Positions 29,707 to 39,240 of a stretch of 64,000 nucleotides of DNA are shown one piece after another. Under the pieces are notes generated by a model, which searched no databases, was not told the DNA's origin, and worked only from the letters and a program-made list of their open reading frames with translations. Numbering within the stretch: position 1 is the first letter of the stretch; each line of letters begins with the position of its first letter. Both the position numbers and the translations under genes were made by a program. This stretch comes from Cryptosporidium bovis (taxonomy: Eukaryota; Apicomplexa; Conoidasida; Eucoccidiorida; Cryptosporidiidae), in NCBI GenBank assembly GCA_009768925.2, contig VHIT02000017.1, forward strand, positions 153,508 through 217,507, given 5' to 3'.

Positions 29707-32106
29707 ATGGGAATGGAAAGCGTAGACCATCCTTTGAAAAGGAAGTTAAAAAGAGTGTTAGATTTGAGACTAGGCGAAAATGAAGACTTATTAAATGGTT
29801 TATTAGCATTGGATTCAAATGATGAGATGACTACTGGATTACTGAGGGAAATATTGGAAAATAAGGGTCAAAATATTTGTAGATCACTTCAATTTTCAAC
29901 TTACAAATATCAAATACTAACAGCGGAGAAGCTTGTTAAATCATTAAAGCCGTTTATAGACGATCTAAAGGCACTAAATACTGGATTTCGCAACTCGGAA
30001 AAGTTGTTTAATGATTCAATAGTAGGGCAATTGAATTGCTGGAAAAAATATACACTTCCATTATTGGATGAATTCAAAAGAATAGAGAACGAGATAGAAA
30101 TAGTTGAGATGAAAAGAAATATGTGCAATACACTTTTATCTGGTTTAAGTACATCATTTGTAAGTGATATTAAGAGCATGAGATCGAATATTACATCTAC
30201 ACCGGATTTTTTAAGGTCTATTGTCTCTATCTATAACAAGTGCTTAATTAGCGAAACGAATTCAAAGAGGCTAATATCTATGTTAGAAAATAAATACGAA
30301 AACAACACAGAAAACAAAGAAAAGAAGCTTTATTCAAATAATGGAAATAGTGAAAATATTGCAGAAATGAACTCAGGCATCTCTGAATTATGCGATAATT
30401 CAGAATATTCGAACATGATACCAAATATAATAATGAATTTAAGAGCATTAATATTGGATTTAGAATACAAAAGAAATCAAACAGCTGACGAAATTACTTC
30501 AACACTTATAGAAAAAATTAATTCAAATTCACCTAATGAATTTTTTGATCAATTAGAAGAAGGGATATTTGAAAACAAATGTTTTTTGGATTCAACTGAT
30601 ATATTAATGAAGTACCACAAAGAATCATATAGTTCTTTATTGTTTAATATAATGGAATCACGATCGAAGTATTTGGAATATAGATTCAATAATATAATAG
30701 GTCAAGGTATTTCAGTGAACAATATAGGTAATGACATTAATGGCAATCATCTATCTAATATTTTAGAATATTTGTCCACTTTGTTTGAATGGATAAATGT
30801 GTGTGGTATATCTGTAGAGTCGGAATTTCTAAAGAAAGCTCTTTCTTATGAGTACAATGATTATTGCGTATTTGAACAAAATTTTGAATATAACGGTAAT
30901 ATTTATGCTACATTTAAAAATATAAAAGACAAGGATAAAATTGAATATTTCTCTCGAAACTTTCTCAATATAATAACCTCGGTTCTCTGTGTTCCATTTT
31001 CAGGTGCAATCAGAGATATTCTACGTCAATTTCATCCTCCTCAAACATCGAGACCAGATTCAATTCATCACTTTGGCAATCTAACTGCATTAAAAACAGG
31101 CATTACTATTGGTATAAAGATTGCACACTTAATTGATAATCATATTAATAAAATAACTCCAATGTTTAAGCTCTTGCCAAAATATAATAGCAATGATAAT
31201 TATACTCTTTCCACTCCCTTACTAATACAAAAGTTTAGAGATCTCAAAGAGGAGGCAATAGCACAGTACTTTGTATATGCCGAACTTGTAAAGGAAAATG
31301 TTTTACGTAGAATAGATGATATTATTACAGAAGACTTATCTATTTCATTGCTTGTTATGGAATGGTCTACTTTGCTAAGAGATATTTTGTATACTATGGA
31401 GAATGACTATATAGACACTTCAAGTAGTTTAACTGGTAATGAAATTAATCCAACATTATCCTCAATGTTAGATTCATTTATAAATCCAATGCTAAATGTG
31501 ATATGTAGCGTTTCAGTGTCTCCAGAAAAGACACCACTGACTTCTATTATTAAAATAAACAATATAGGATATCTTTGTAACAATATGATACAGTATAATA
31601 ATATGCTTAAGTATATAAGTAAACACACAGATATCATCAAAAAGGTTATTAATGACGAAAAAGATCATCTCATTGAATTTACAACAGAGGAATTCAACAG
31701 AAGATATAGATTTAAAGAATTAATAGGTGAACTTTCTTCTAAAAATAATTTCAAAACCAACATTTCTACCTTTGAACATAGCTTAGACTCAGATAAAACC
31801 GGTTCGGAAGACAACCTAAGGGGAGAAAGCGAACAAGAACCCCTGATAAAGCTATCACAAGTGATTTTAGACCAATTTGTTGATACAATACTACGTTTTG
31901 GCACCATACCGTTCCCAAATGTCGAAAGAATTCAAGATAAAGCAATTAAAAAAGAAATACTGACTCACATATACTCATACATAACAACACAATATAGAAA
32001 AATTTACGAGAAAATTAACAATATTTCTCCCACAAAAAAACACTTTCTCAAGTACGACTGTAATGAAATCAAAGTTATTTTTGATAATATTATTCATAAA
32101 CTTTAA
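29707..32106 (+). CDS. COG6: Conserved oligomeric Golgi complex subunit 6 (COG6)
   Basis: The 799-residue protein begins with the COG6 signature: HPLKRKLKRVLDLRLGENED (about 8-27), LLNGLLALD, TGLLREILENK and RRSLxx-like CRSLQFSTYKYQILT. A long helical region follows, as expected for the CATCHR tethers. Later it carries VLCVPFSGAIRDILRQFHPP (about 425-445). The protein ends in an all-helical C-terminus without a signal peptide or membrane span. COG6 belongs to lobe B of the COG complex, which tethers retrograde vesicles within the Golgi. Asn/Ser-rich inserts are shorter than in neighbouring genes. ATGs at 29707 and 29713 are both possible. Single exon. I rate COG6 above other CATCHR subunits because of the N-terminal motif. 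Confidence 0.78.
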   Translation: MGMESVDHPLKRKLKRVLDLRLGENEDLLNGLLALDSNDEMTTGLLREILENKGQNICRSLQFSTYKYQILTAEKLVKSLKPFIDDLKALNTGFRNSEKLFNDSIVGQLNCWKKYTLPLLDEFKRIENEIEIVEMKRNMCNTLLSGLSTSFVSDIKSMRSNITSTPDFLRSIVSIYNKCLISETNSKRLISMLENKYENNTENKEKKLYSNNGNSENIAEMNSGISELCDNSEYSNMIPNIIMNLRALILDLEYKRNQTADEITSTLIEKINSNSPNEFFDQLEEGIFENKCFLDSTDILMKYHKESYSSLLFNIMESRSKYLEYRFNNIIGQGISVNNIGNDINGNHLSNILEYLSTLFEWINVCGISVESEFLKKALSYEYNDYCVFEQNFEYNGNIYATFKNIKDKDKIEYFSRNFLNIITSVLCVPFSGAIRDILRQFHPPQTSRPDSIHHFGNLTALKTGITIGIKIAHLIDNHINKITPMFKLLPKYNSNDNYTLSTPLLIQKFRDLKEEAIAQYFVYAELVKENVLRRIDDIITEDLSISLLVMEWSTLLRDILYTMENDYIDTSSSLTGNEINPTLSSMLDSFINPMLNVICSVSVSPEKTPLTSIIKINNIGYLCNNMIQYNNMLKYISKHTDIIKKVINDEKDHLIEFTTEEFNRRYRFKELIGELSSKNNFKTNISTFEHSLDSDKTGSEDNLRGESEQEPLIKLSQVILDQFVDTILRFGTIPFPNVERIQDKAIKKEILTHIYSYITTQYRKIYEKINNISPTKKHFLKYDCNEIKVIFDNIIHKL

Positions 32107-32540
32107 TAGGTTATACTAATAAATACCACTGTTACACAGCAAACCCGCCCCGCCACTTGTTTTATTTGTTTTCCCTATTCCGAGTTTCCTGCATGTTCAA
32201 GTGGTAAACTTAAAATTAGTTTGTGGGTTTGATGTATTAGTAATAAAAGTAGTAGAAAAAAGGAGGATTGTAAGTGAAAATAAATAGCTGTATACACAGG
32301 GAAAGATAAGTATATAAATAAAGAGTGTTAAACCGAGCATACTTTTGCAACAGTTTCTTTTCCATTATAAAAGTGTTTTTTTGTTTGATTTCTCTCGAAA
32401 TAAACAATTTGACTTAACCTTATATAGGAAAGCCAATAAAAAAGTAAATTAAAGGAATTTTCTTTTTTAAATCTGGAATATTGACTTAGTTTAACAGTAT
32501 CTTTGAGTTATTGCCAACATTATTACTGCAAGCATTAACA
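32107..32540. other. Intergenic region between COG6 and PFK
   Basis: About 430 bases. The proximal part contains the nested inverted repeats at 32114-32242. The distal part is AT-rich and should hold the PFK promoter. The PFK open frame extends upstream to 32511 only by using TTG. Confidence 0.5.
32114..32242. other. Nested inverted-repeat element, candidate structured RNA
   Basis: Three 7-base arms nest perfectly: TACTAAT (32114-32120) with ATTAGTA (32236-32242), CAAACCC (32140-32146) with GGGTTTG (32225-32231), and CCACTTG (32153-32159) with CAAGTGG (32198-32204). A small hairpin AAACT/AGTTT sits inside the 3' internal loop. Such a set in the right order over 129 bases suggests a folded RNA on either strand. 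I recognise no RNA family. It could also belong to the COG6 3' UTR or PFK 5' region. Confidence 0.42.
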
Positions 32541-35500
32541 ATGACGCAGAAACAAACAGAATTAAGAAGAACAAAGGGAGTGAATAGTTACAGCAATGCT
32601 CCAATGACCTTAGTATCTGATCTGAATGTATGCCATTCAAGTATTCAAAACTACAGGAGAAAATGGGATCCTTGTTTACCTATGACACTGAGGTCCCCTG
32701 TTATAGCAAAGGAGGTTGCAAATTTCAAGTCAGAAAATATGAGACAGGAAGACATGTCAGAGTTTTTTCCACTCACTCATAACAATAATTTTGTTAAGTT
32801 TGAGGCTATTTCTGATGGGAGCCAGTCTTGGAGGAAGTATCCTGCTAGAAGATTAGGTGTTGTACTATCAGGCGGACAAGCCTCTGGAGGGCACAATGTA
32901 ATTGCAGGTTTAATGTCGTACATTAAACTTTGCAATCAGAGCAGTCAACTTTTCGGATTCATTGGGGGTCCTGAGGGAATTTACACAGAAAGATACAAGG
33001 AACTTACTCAGGAAAATATAAATACAATATTAAATCAAGGCGGATTCGATATAATATGCTCCGGTAGGAATAAAATAGAGACTGAAGAACAGAAGAAAGC
33101 ATCTATGGAGGTTTGCAATAAGTTAGGCCTTCATGGATTAGTTGTTGTTGGTGGTGACGATTCAAATACAAATGCAGCGATACTTGCTGAGTACTTTGAA
33201 AAGAATTCGTGTTCCACAGTAGTTGTTGGCTGCCCAAAAACAATAGACGGCGACCTCAAAAATGATGTAATAGAAACCTCATTTGGATACGACACTGCAA
33301 TAAAAACATACAGTGAAGAATTAGGAAACATAATAAATGCATTAATCACAGAAAAAAATAGATACTATTTCGTGAGATTAATGGGTAGATCGGCTTCTCA
33401 CATTACTTTAGAATGCGGACTCCAAATTCGTTCAAATTTAATACTTATAGGTGAGGAGATAAAAAAAGAGAATAGATCATTAATGTCTATTGTAGATGAA
33501 ATAATCGAAATGGTTATTAAAAGAGAAACTAGTGGAAAGAGATATGGTATTATATTGCTTCCAGAAGGGCTTATTGAATTCATTCCAGAGTTTGAAGTTC
33601 TCATTAAAGAGTTAAATAGAATACTGTTAACAACAAATGAAAGAGATCAAATTATATCTAATCTAAGCGATGATATGAAGACGCTATTTTTAGAATTACC
33701 TATGGATGTTCAAAAACAGTTACTTCTAGAGAGGGATCCACATGGCAATGTTCAAGTAGCTAAAATTGCAACAGAAGAATTACTCGTGTATATGGCCAAG
33801 GAAAAACTATCTAGCATGGGAAAATCTTATTTATTTAATAACGTTAGAACGCATTATTTTGGATACGAAGGGCGATGTACTCTTCCATCAAACTTTGACG
33901 CAAATTATTGTTTTGCACTTGGAAACACTGCAGCTGCCCTTGTAGATAACAAACGTAATGGTTACATGGCAATTGTGAGAAACTTATCAGGTCATCCAAA
34001 AGAATGGGAACCAGCTGGTTGCCCACTTACGTATATGATGAATATTGAACTTAGGAAAGGCAAGTCAGTTCCCGTAATTAAGAAATATCTTGTAGATCTA
34101 AATGGCCAGGCATACAAGGCCTATGCCCAAGTTAAATCAGAATGGAAATACAACGACCATTACAGGAATCCAGGTCCAATTCAATTTGAAGGACCTAATT
34201 CTAATATAACTAACTATATGCTTGTTCCTCCAAAGGCAGAAGACCTTCTATCTAAAGAAGGCTGTTCATCAAATAATTGCTCGAATCTTTCTGCCTTGAG
34301 AAGCAGTGAACGGATCCAAGTATCAAAAATATTAACATCAAAGACGGCCAGATTTTATGAATATAGAGATTTTTCTTCAAAAGATAGGGAATTTGTTGGA
34401 GTTATTGAGAGAAATCTTCCCTTTCAGATAGGTAAGCACAACAATAAGACGTTGTACTTTGCAGAGGATATAAATTTTGGCTGTAATTACGAAACTAAAC
34501 ATGACAAGACATTTGAATATAGTTCTTCAAATTCTTCCTCGGTTACAACTACTAAATCAACCACGACTACAACTACAGTAACTACAACTGTAACTTCAAC
34601 AATATCTAGCAATTTAATCACTGGAACAGCTAAAAAGGAGTGCATTGGCATTATATTATCCAACAAAACAACCCCTGGTGTACAAAATGTGGTTAATGGA
34701 CTTATAGATAATTTAGTTGATTTAAAACATCTCTTTGTTTTTCCAACTATATACGATTTCGTTAAGGGCAGAGCATTTAAAGTTAAACTCGACCAGAATA
34801 ATAACGGCAGTGCGAATATTAATTTGGGAGGCTTTAGAGTTCCATCTAGAGCAGAATTCGTTTCTTTGGAGGAGAGTGGAAACTCATTAAGCAGTTCAAA
34901 CTGTATATATGATACTTATGTTTCAAATTCAGAACAATTTGATGATTTTTACAATTATTCAGTAGATGATGATTATCTAATGAAGATAATTAATAGTTTT
35001 GAACTTAATGCCATAGCTATTTTGGGAGACAATGTTGCATGCACATTTAGTGCAAGAATTTCAGAGAAATTATTATGTTTATCATATGCTTCATTAAATA
35101 TGAAAGAAATTCCAGTAGTTTTTGTCCCTGTTTGCATTGAGAATAGTATATTGCATCCAATGATGGACGTTTGTCTTGGATTTGATTCAGTATCTAAGTC
35201 AATTTCAACTTTGGTTGGCAACTTACTAACTGACTCAGCATCTGCAACAAAGTATTGGTATTTCATGAGAGTATGTGGGCCTAAAACATCAAATTTGGCA
35301 CTTGAGGTTGGACTACAAACTCAACCAAATATGGTAATTATCCCAGAAAGATATATAAACGAGCACTCGAGACTAATTTGTTACGAAACAGAATCGTTTG
35401 GAGTTACGTTGGATGACATAGTTACTGAAGTGTGTGATGTCATATGTATGAAAAGTAAGGAGGGAAAAAACTTTGGTGGTGTAATAATATCTGAAGGATT

Positions 35501-36476
35501 ATTTGACCAAATATATCCAACTAAAGAATACAGAAGAATGATTTCAAAGTATCGGTATTTGCACGAATCTGTTTCAGAAAGTAAATCTGTATTTGGTTGT
35601 TTTGACAATATTCCGAATTTAACTAGATTTGAGAAAAAAGTTATTGATAACTTTAAAAGTATATTCAATAATATTGATGAAAGAATATTAAAAAAACTAA
35701 TATTTGAAAAAGATATGGATAATGTTCCCACTGAAATAATAATTTCAAATTTAGTTCAAAGAGAGTTAATTCACAGAAAATCGCAAAACAAATTTGCTGG
35801 ATCAATGAATCCTGTTTGTTTCACCTTTACTGATCAAGTTAAATCATGTTTTCCTTCTGAATACGATTGCAATATCGGATATTCTTACGGTTGTCTAGCT
35901 GGTAGAATTATTCAAAACAATATCATAGGTGGTTATATGACTGGTATTAAAGGTACATTGGACAATATAGAAGAATGGAAAATGTATGCGATTCCGATTA
36001 CAGATTTATTAACAATCAATTTCATTGATAAACACATTGAAAACTACAATTTAAATTCGTTTTATCAATCAGAGAAAGGCACACCAAAAATGTCTTCAAG
36101 ATTTAACTATGAATTGGTTTGTAGATTAAATAAAATCAACTTAAATACTGACTACAGTTTTAACTACCTGATGGACAATATTAAATATTGGGAATTTAAC
36201 AATGCTTACATTAATTCAGGCCCCATTCAATTTACAGGAGCATTTAAAAATAATGTAAATAATTCACTTTTAGAAAAAGAGTATTTGTACACCAGAAATA
36301 TCAAAGAATTAAACGATCTTTTACTTGATATTAAAAACTCCTGCCAATTTGGTATTGGTAAAGAAGTATTAGAAGCAACCATTTCCCAACTTAGAGCAGT
36401 GCAAATGTCCATTAAAGTCTTAGATGACTATAATTGCGTGAATAACACCTTAACAAAAAAATACAAACAAAGTTAG
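32541..36476 (+). CDS. Pyrophosphate-type 6-phosphofructokinase, duplicated PFK domains
   Basis: Starting at the first ATG (32541) the protein is 1311 residues; the frame open upstream of it uses TTG. The N-terminal PFK domain (about 100-590) has GGQASGGHN (111-119), GGDDSN (204-209) and PKTIDGDLK (232-240). GGDD rather than GGDG, and Lys in the PKTIDGD loop, mark the PPi-using long-chain group. It also has MGRSASHITLECGLQ and GYEGRCTLPSNFD. A Thr/Ser-rich linker at about 650-695 leads to a second PFK-like half (about 697-1270) that keeps FMRVCGPKTSNLALEVGLQT. In that half the catalytic motifs are replaced: LGDNVACT for GGDDSN and VPVCIENSI for the PKTIDGD loop. So the second half is probably structural or regulatory. 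The enzyme interconverts fructose 6-phosphate and fructose 1,6-bisphosphate in glycolysis. Single exon. Confidence 0.93.
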   Translation: MTQKQTELRRTKGVNSYSNAPMTLVSDLNVCHSSIQNYRRKWDPCLPMTLRSPVIAKEVANFKSENMRQEDMSEFFPLTHNNNFVKFEAISDGSQSWRKYPARRLGVVLSGGQASGGHNVIAGLMSYIKLCNQSSQLFGFIGGPEGIYTERYKELTQENINTILNQGGFDIICSGRNKIETEEQKKASMEVCNKLGLHGLVVVGGDDSNTNAAILAEYFEKNSCSTVVVGCPKTIDGDLKNDVIETSFGYDTAIKTYSEELGNIINALITEKNRYYFVRLMGRSASHITLECGLQIRSNLILIGEEIKKENRSLMSIVDEIIEMVIKRETSGKRYGIILLPEGLIEFIPEFEVLIKELNRILLTTNERDQIISNLSDDMKTLFLELPMDVQKQLLLERDPHGNVQVAKIATEELLVYMAKEKLSSMGKSYLFNNVRTHYFGYEGRCTLPSNFDANYCFALGNTAAALVDNKRNGYMAIVRNLSGHPKEWEPAGCPLTYMMNIELRKGKSVPVIKKYLVDLNGQAYKAYAQVKSEWKYNDHYRNPGPIQFEGPNSNITNYMLVPPKAEDLLSKEGCSSNNCSNLSALRSSERIQVSKILTSKTARFYEYRDFSSKDREFVGVIERNLPFQIGKHNNKTLYFAEDINFGCNYETKHDKTFEYSSSNSSSVTTTKSTTTTTTVTTTVTSTISSNLITGTAKKECIGIILSNKTTPGVQNVVNGLIDNLVDLKHLFVFPTIYDFVKGRAFKVKLDQNNNGSANINLGGFRVPSRAEFVSLEESGNSLSSSNCIYDTYVSNSEQFDDFYNYSVDDDYLMKIINSFELNAIAILGDNVACTFSARISEKLLCLSYASLNMKEIPVVFVPVCIENSILHPMMDVCLGFDSVSKSISTLVGNLLTDSASATKYWYFMRVCGPKTSNLALEVGLQTQPNMVIIPERYINEHSRLICYETESFGVTLDDIVTEVCDVICMKSKEGKNFGGVIISEGLFDQIYPTKEYRRMISKYRYLHESVSESKSVFGCFDNIPNLTRFEKKVIDNFKSIFNNIDERILKKLIFEKDMDNVPTEIIISNLVQRELIHRKSQNKFAGSMNPVCFTFTDQVKSCFPSEYDCNIGYSYGCLAGRIIQNNIIGGYMTGIKGTLDNIEEWKMYAIPITDLLTINFIDKHIENYNLNSFYQSEKGTPKMSSRFNYELVCRLNKINLNTDYSFNYLMDNIKYWEFNNAYINSGPIQFTGAFKNNVNNSLLEKEYLYTRNIKELNDLLLDIKNSCQFGIGKEVLEATISQLRAVQMSIKVLDDYNCVNNTLTKKYKQS

Positions 36477-36816
36477 TTTTAGTGTAATGAAAAATATCTG
36501 AAGATTAACATAGCTAACTTGCAATGGTGTAATATGGAGGTAATGTTAACAGCAAATCTGTAATTCTATATTTGGAACCTTCGAGACAAAATAACAGGAG
36601 TTTATGTATTTATACACAGGACACTATATATCTATTTGATAAGTTTATATGTATGGCGAAATTGTCACTTTCAACAAACCTCTATAAAAAAAAACTAAAA
36701 TAGATGGCTTATACCTTTATTTCGGAATGCGCCCAGTTTTCACTCAATTGTTAAGGTGTTATATATAAATGAGGTGTATTGCCACATGCAGTTTCACTAG
36801 AAGCGTACTACAAATC
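36477..36816. other. Intergenic region between PFK and the SRP RNA gene
   Basis: About 340 bases where the PFK 3' end and the SRP RNA 3' end meet. An A-run at 36687-36695 is a T-run on the minus strand and could be a backup Pol III stop. No protein gene is visible. Confidence 0.5.
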
Positions 36817-37123
36817 AAAAATAATTTAGTCTGGGAACCAGGACATATTAGGCGGCCTCGAAGTCATATAACTGCTGCTATCCTCACACCGTACTACAGT
36901 GAGTTCTTTTCCGTGCTCTGTTTCCAGCCTCCGGCGGTACGAACTTCATTATCCCACAAGGCACCTTTGTCTCCACAGAGGCGACTCTAGGGGCTGCAGC
37001 CTTGCAATGGACAGCTGTTATATATCTGTACTCCAAAGTGCAATATATCAGGTTGCTCATCCTAAACCTTTAATGACTCCACTCGGTTACAGTTGAGCGT
37101 TGCCTCAACCAGTCACGGGTACC
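36817..37123 (-). ncRNA. Signal recognition particle RNA (SRP / 7SL RNA)
   Basis: This 307-base segment is strikingly GC-richer than its flanks and folds as SRP RNA on the minus strand. Near the 5' end a hairpin (GTTGAG/CTCAAC, 37109-37092) is followed by TGTAA (37091-37087), as in the Alu domain. A long helix 5 forms between the two sides: bases 37012-37022 pair with 36867-36877 at 10 of 11 positions, and 37062-37066 with 36825-36829. Helix 6 has stems CCT/AGG and TGT/ACA closed by the canonical GGAG tetraloop (36971-36974), the SRP19 site. Helix 8 has the SRP54-binding core GAGG-CTG-GAAA-CAG-AGCA-CGG (36931-36911). A five-T run at 36821-36817 fits a Pol III terminator, and a TATAAA (complement of 37133-37138) lies just upstream. 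The exact ends are estimated. SRP targets secretory proteins to the ER. Confidence 0.92.
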
Positions 37124-37369
37124 TTTTTTGAATTTATAATAAAGGTAAACCTGGGTTTTCTTTGTTATGACGGCTCTCATGAGGCGGGGACTCTGTATTT
37201 ATTGAGTAGTGAGCGAGAAATATTGTTATTGTCCGAGTGGCTTTCTTTTATTGTTTTGCTGTTAGTCAATCTATTCTCGAGTCAGTTATTTTATCTATCA
37301 AGGGAATTTTATTGATATTTTCTCAAGCTTCTACTATAAAGGTGTGGGATTCGCGTGTAATAAAATAAC

Positions 37370-37588
37370 ATGTCGGCTTTATTTAATTTCCAAAGCATGA
37401 TTGTTGTCATTCTGCTCTCAATTTGCACGTGTTCCTATTTAAGACCAAAGATACCGGGAATAATTGACAATAAGAAAACAGGGTTTCTTGGAATACTTGG
37501 AAAAATGGCAGTAATTGGGGACAGACTAAGCCCTTATGTCTCCCTGTCATGTATATTTATGGCCTGCATGACTTTATTTTATCGTTGA
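37370..37588 (+). CDS. KISH family protein (TMEM167), early secretory pathway
   Basis: The 72-residue protein matches KISH almost end to end: MSALFNFQSMIVVILLSICT, then YLRPKIPGIIDNKKTGFLGI, a short LGKMAVIGDRLSPYVSLSCI, and a final hydrophobic stretch MACMTLFY. KISH proteins have an N-terminal and a C-terminal membrane segment, with the charged KTG..G.. loop between. They act in constitutive secretion at the Golgi. The length (72) is exactly that of most family members. ATG at 37370, single exon. It lies about 250 bases beyond the SRP RNA 5' end, so the two genes are divergently transcribed from a shared spacer. Confidence 0.95.
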   Translation: MSALFNFQSMIVVILLSICTCSYLRPKIPGIIDNKKTGFLGILGKMAVIGDRLSPYVSLSCIFMACMTLFYR

Positions 37589-37843
37589 AAAGGCAATGTT
37601 ATTTATTTTACGAAAAAATCACCTAATTAAATTAATCCCTCCTCATTTCTACGCTTGTACTCTGTACAACTATTCTTAAAATTATTACAAATCTATTCTC
37701 GACTGCAAATTGCTCAGAAGAGTAATAGAATGTATTTGGGAATGATAACTATTGGACGAAAAGAAAATGCATATAGTACATCATTTCTATTAGATAGTAT
37801 AGCTATATCAGATAAAACTAAAGCTTTTAATTAATGTACATAA

Positions 37844-38501
37844 TTACGGCTTGAGTCCGAATCTTAGTTTTCTTGCTTGAATCTTCTTTTCGTGTTCTGA
37901 ATCGACTGCCTTTGATATAGTACCAAACCTTTCTTTTCTCTGTCTGATTTTGTCAGACTCAGAAATCATTCCAAATCGTTCTCTTCTCAGTCTTAGCTTA
38001 TCACTTTCAGATCTAAACCCAAATCTTTTCATCCTTGCAAGGCGTTTCTGGTCTTCTGTTAAAGATTCACATATGCCGAATTTTTGTCTCCTTAATTCAA
38101 TTCTTTCTTGCTCAGTTAATTGATTTACATCATTAATGCATATTGTAGGTTTTATTTTGTTGCTCAATTCAGTATTCAATTCGCTTTTGTTTGTTTTCAT
38201 TTCCTGTTCAACTTTATTACCTGAATTTTCTTCTATTTTATCAGCATCTTTATTATTAACACTACTACCTTCTTTATTCGCGGAACATAGGCTTGAGTCA
38301 TCAGTAAAAGAAGAATTGTTTACATTGTTTTGACTATCATGAATAATAAGAGCTTGAATCAATTGTTGCTGTAGTAATTTTAATTAGTTTACATTCATAA
38401 AATATGGTAACGGCAAAACTTACCTTTCTTCCCACTACGCTCAACCCTTTCTCCTTAAGCAACTCTTTAAGCTCATCAATTTTTAGCGACTGATAATTCA
38501 T
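37844..38501 (-). CDS. SARNP/Tho1-like SAP-domain mRNA export factor (two exons)
   Basis: Exons 38501-38424 and 38368-37844 on the complement flank a 55-base intron (donor GTAAGT, acceptor CTACAG) and encode 200 residues. The intron interrupts a SAP domain, which the splice restores: MNYQSLKIDELKELLKEKGL then SVVGRK joined to QQLIQAL. The C-terminal part has four short repeats ending in (R/K)FG: RQKFGICE, MKRFGFRS, RERFGMIS, KERFGTIS, with a final RKLRFGLKP. SAP plus RFG repeats is the layout of SARNP (CIP29) and yeast Tho1, which work with the helicase UAP56 in mRNP assembly and export. The linker (about 35-115) is Asn/Ser/Lys-rich. The open frame of exon 1 reaches back to a TTG, but the ATG at 38501 starts exactly at the SAP helix. 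Confidence 0.85.
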
Positions 38502-38940
38502 CTTAAAAAATTTATTCAAGTTTATTATAAAGAAAAATCAAGTTAAACCCTAGTTATACCTTATTACAACTTGTCCAAAATACTTCACAAACAGGTAATA
38601 CCTTCTTCCCATAAACACAAATCACTTATTAGTCGTTGTCACTATAAATACAACAGTTGCTTTTACCTAGTCAATGCAGTTTTATTATACTTTATCTTTT
38701 ATATTCTACCTCTTTTTGGGTGCCCAGATTTAGAACTAATATATCATAATGGGAACGTGGCGCCTTTTACATTTAAGTATGCTTGAGTGATTTAAAGCTA
38801 GTGCAGCAATATTAACTATTTTTAGATTTTGAAACGAATTGAAGAATAAAACAATGAGCAAATAGATTAATACTAATTCGTTTTTGAGGGTGATACAAAA
38901 TAAATAAACAATACATTAGTAAAAATCAGCGTTATTATTT
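38502..38940. other. Intergenic region upstream of SARNP
   Basis: About 440 bases between the SARNP ATG and the stop of the next minus-strand open frame. It contains GGCGCC at 38759-38764. The open frame at 38571-38786 (plus) is a poor candidate. No other feature is visible. Confidence 0.42.
38759..38764. promoter_or_regulatory. GGCGCC palindrome (E2F-like promoter motif candidate)
   Basis: The hexamer, in context acgtGGCGCCttt, lies about 260 bases upstream of the SARNP start. Function is inferred. Confidence 0.45.
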
Positions 38941-39222
38941 CTAGTACTGAAGCATTTCCTCACACCAGTAGCCTTTACTCAGAATCCAGATATATATAAT
39001 AATTGCCAGAGTGTGCATAACATTGTTTGTAGGAGAAAATACATCATTTTTGAGATCAGGCGAAGTCGTTGATGATATATTATAAATTGACTTCGAAGTA
39101 TCTATAGATTTATAGTGGAAACGAATCTGTACAAAGTAGTTAAAAAGACTTAAAAATAGCAACATGTAAAACTTAAGTAGCATTCCTCTTAACTCCGAAT
39201 TATAATCGTAACCTTTAAACAT
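38941..39222 (-). CDS. Small putative two-span membrane protein, unknown
   Basis: The 93-residue frame has an ATG at 39222 and two hydrophobic segments: GMLLKFYMLLFLSLFNYFVQ (about 13-32) and NNVMHTLAIIIYIWILSKGY (about 67-86). A Ser/Thr/Asp-rich loop lies between them. The GMLLKxxxLLFLS start faintly recalls the Asterix/WDR83OS family (GLMLKLKW...), a small ER membrane chaperone partner, but the match is too weak to name it. Its ATG is only 18 bases after the stop codon of the next gene on the same strand, which is unusual for this compact but monocistronic genome. It could have an unseen upstream exon, or be a chance frame. Confidence 0.42.
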   Translation of the reverse strand: MFKGYDYNSELRGMLLKFYMLLFLSLFNYFVQIRFHYKSIDTSKSIYNISSTTSPDLKNDVFSPTNNVMHTLAIIIYIWILSKGYWCEEMLQY

Positions 39223-39240
39223 CTATAATGTATTCGTTAG

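Noticed and set aside
32511-32540. Ten extra N-terminal residues for PFK.
   Set aside because: They depend on a TTG start; the first ATG at 32541 is preferred.
37061-37069. CCTAAACCT on the plus strand, resembling a telomerase RNA template for TTTAGG repeats, next to a T6 run.
   Set aside because: On the other strand this stretch forms part of the helix 5 strand of the SRP RNA, whose helix 6 and helix 8 signatures are clear. The coincidence with a template is not needed.
38762-38770. GCCTTTTAC, identical to the conserved loop of U5 snRNA.
   Set aside because: The flanking bases cannot pair into the required stem, and no convincing Sm site follows at the right distance.
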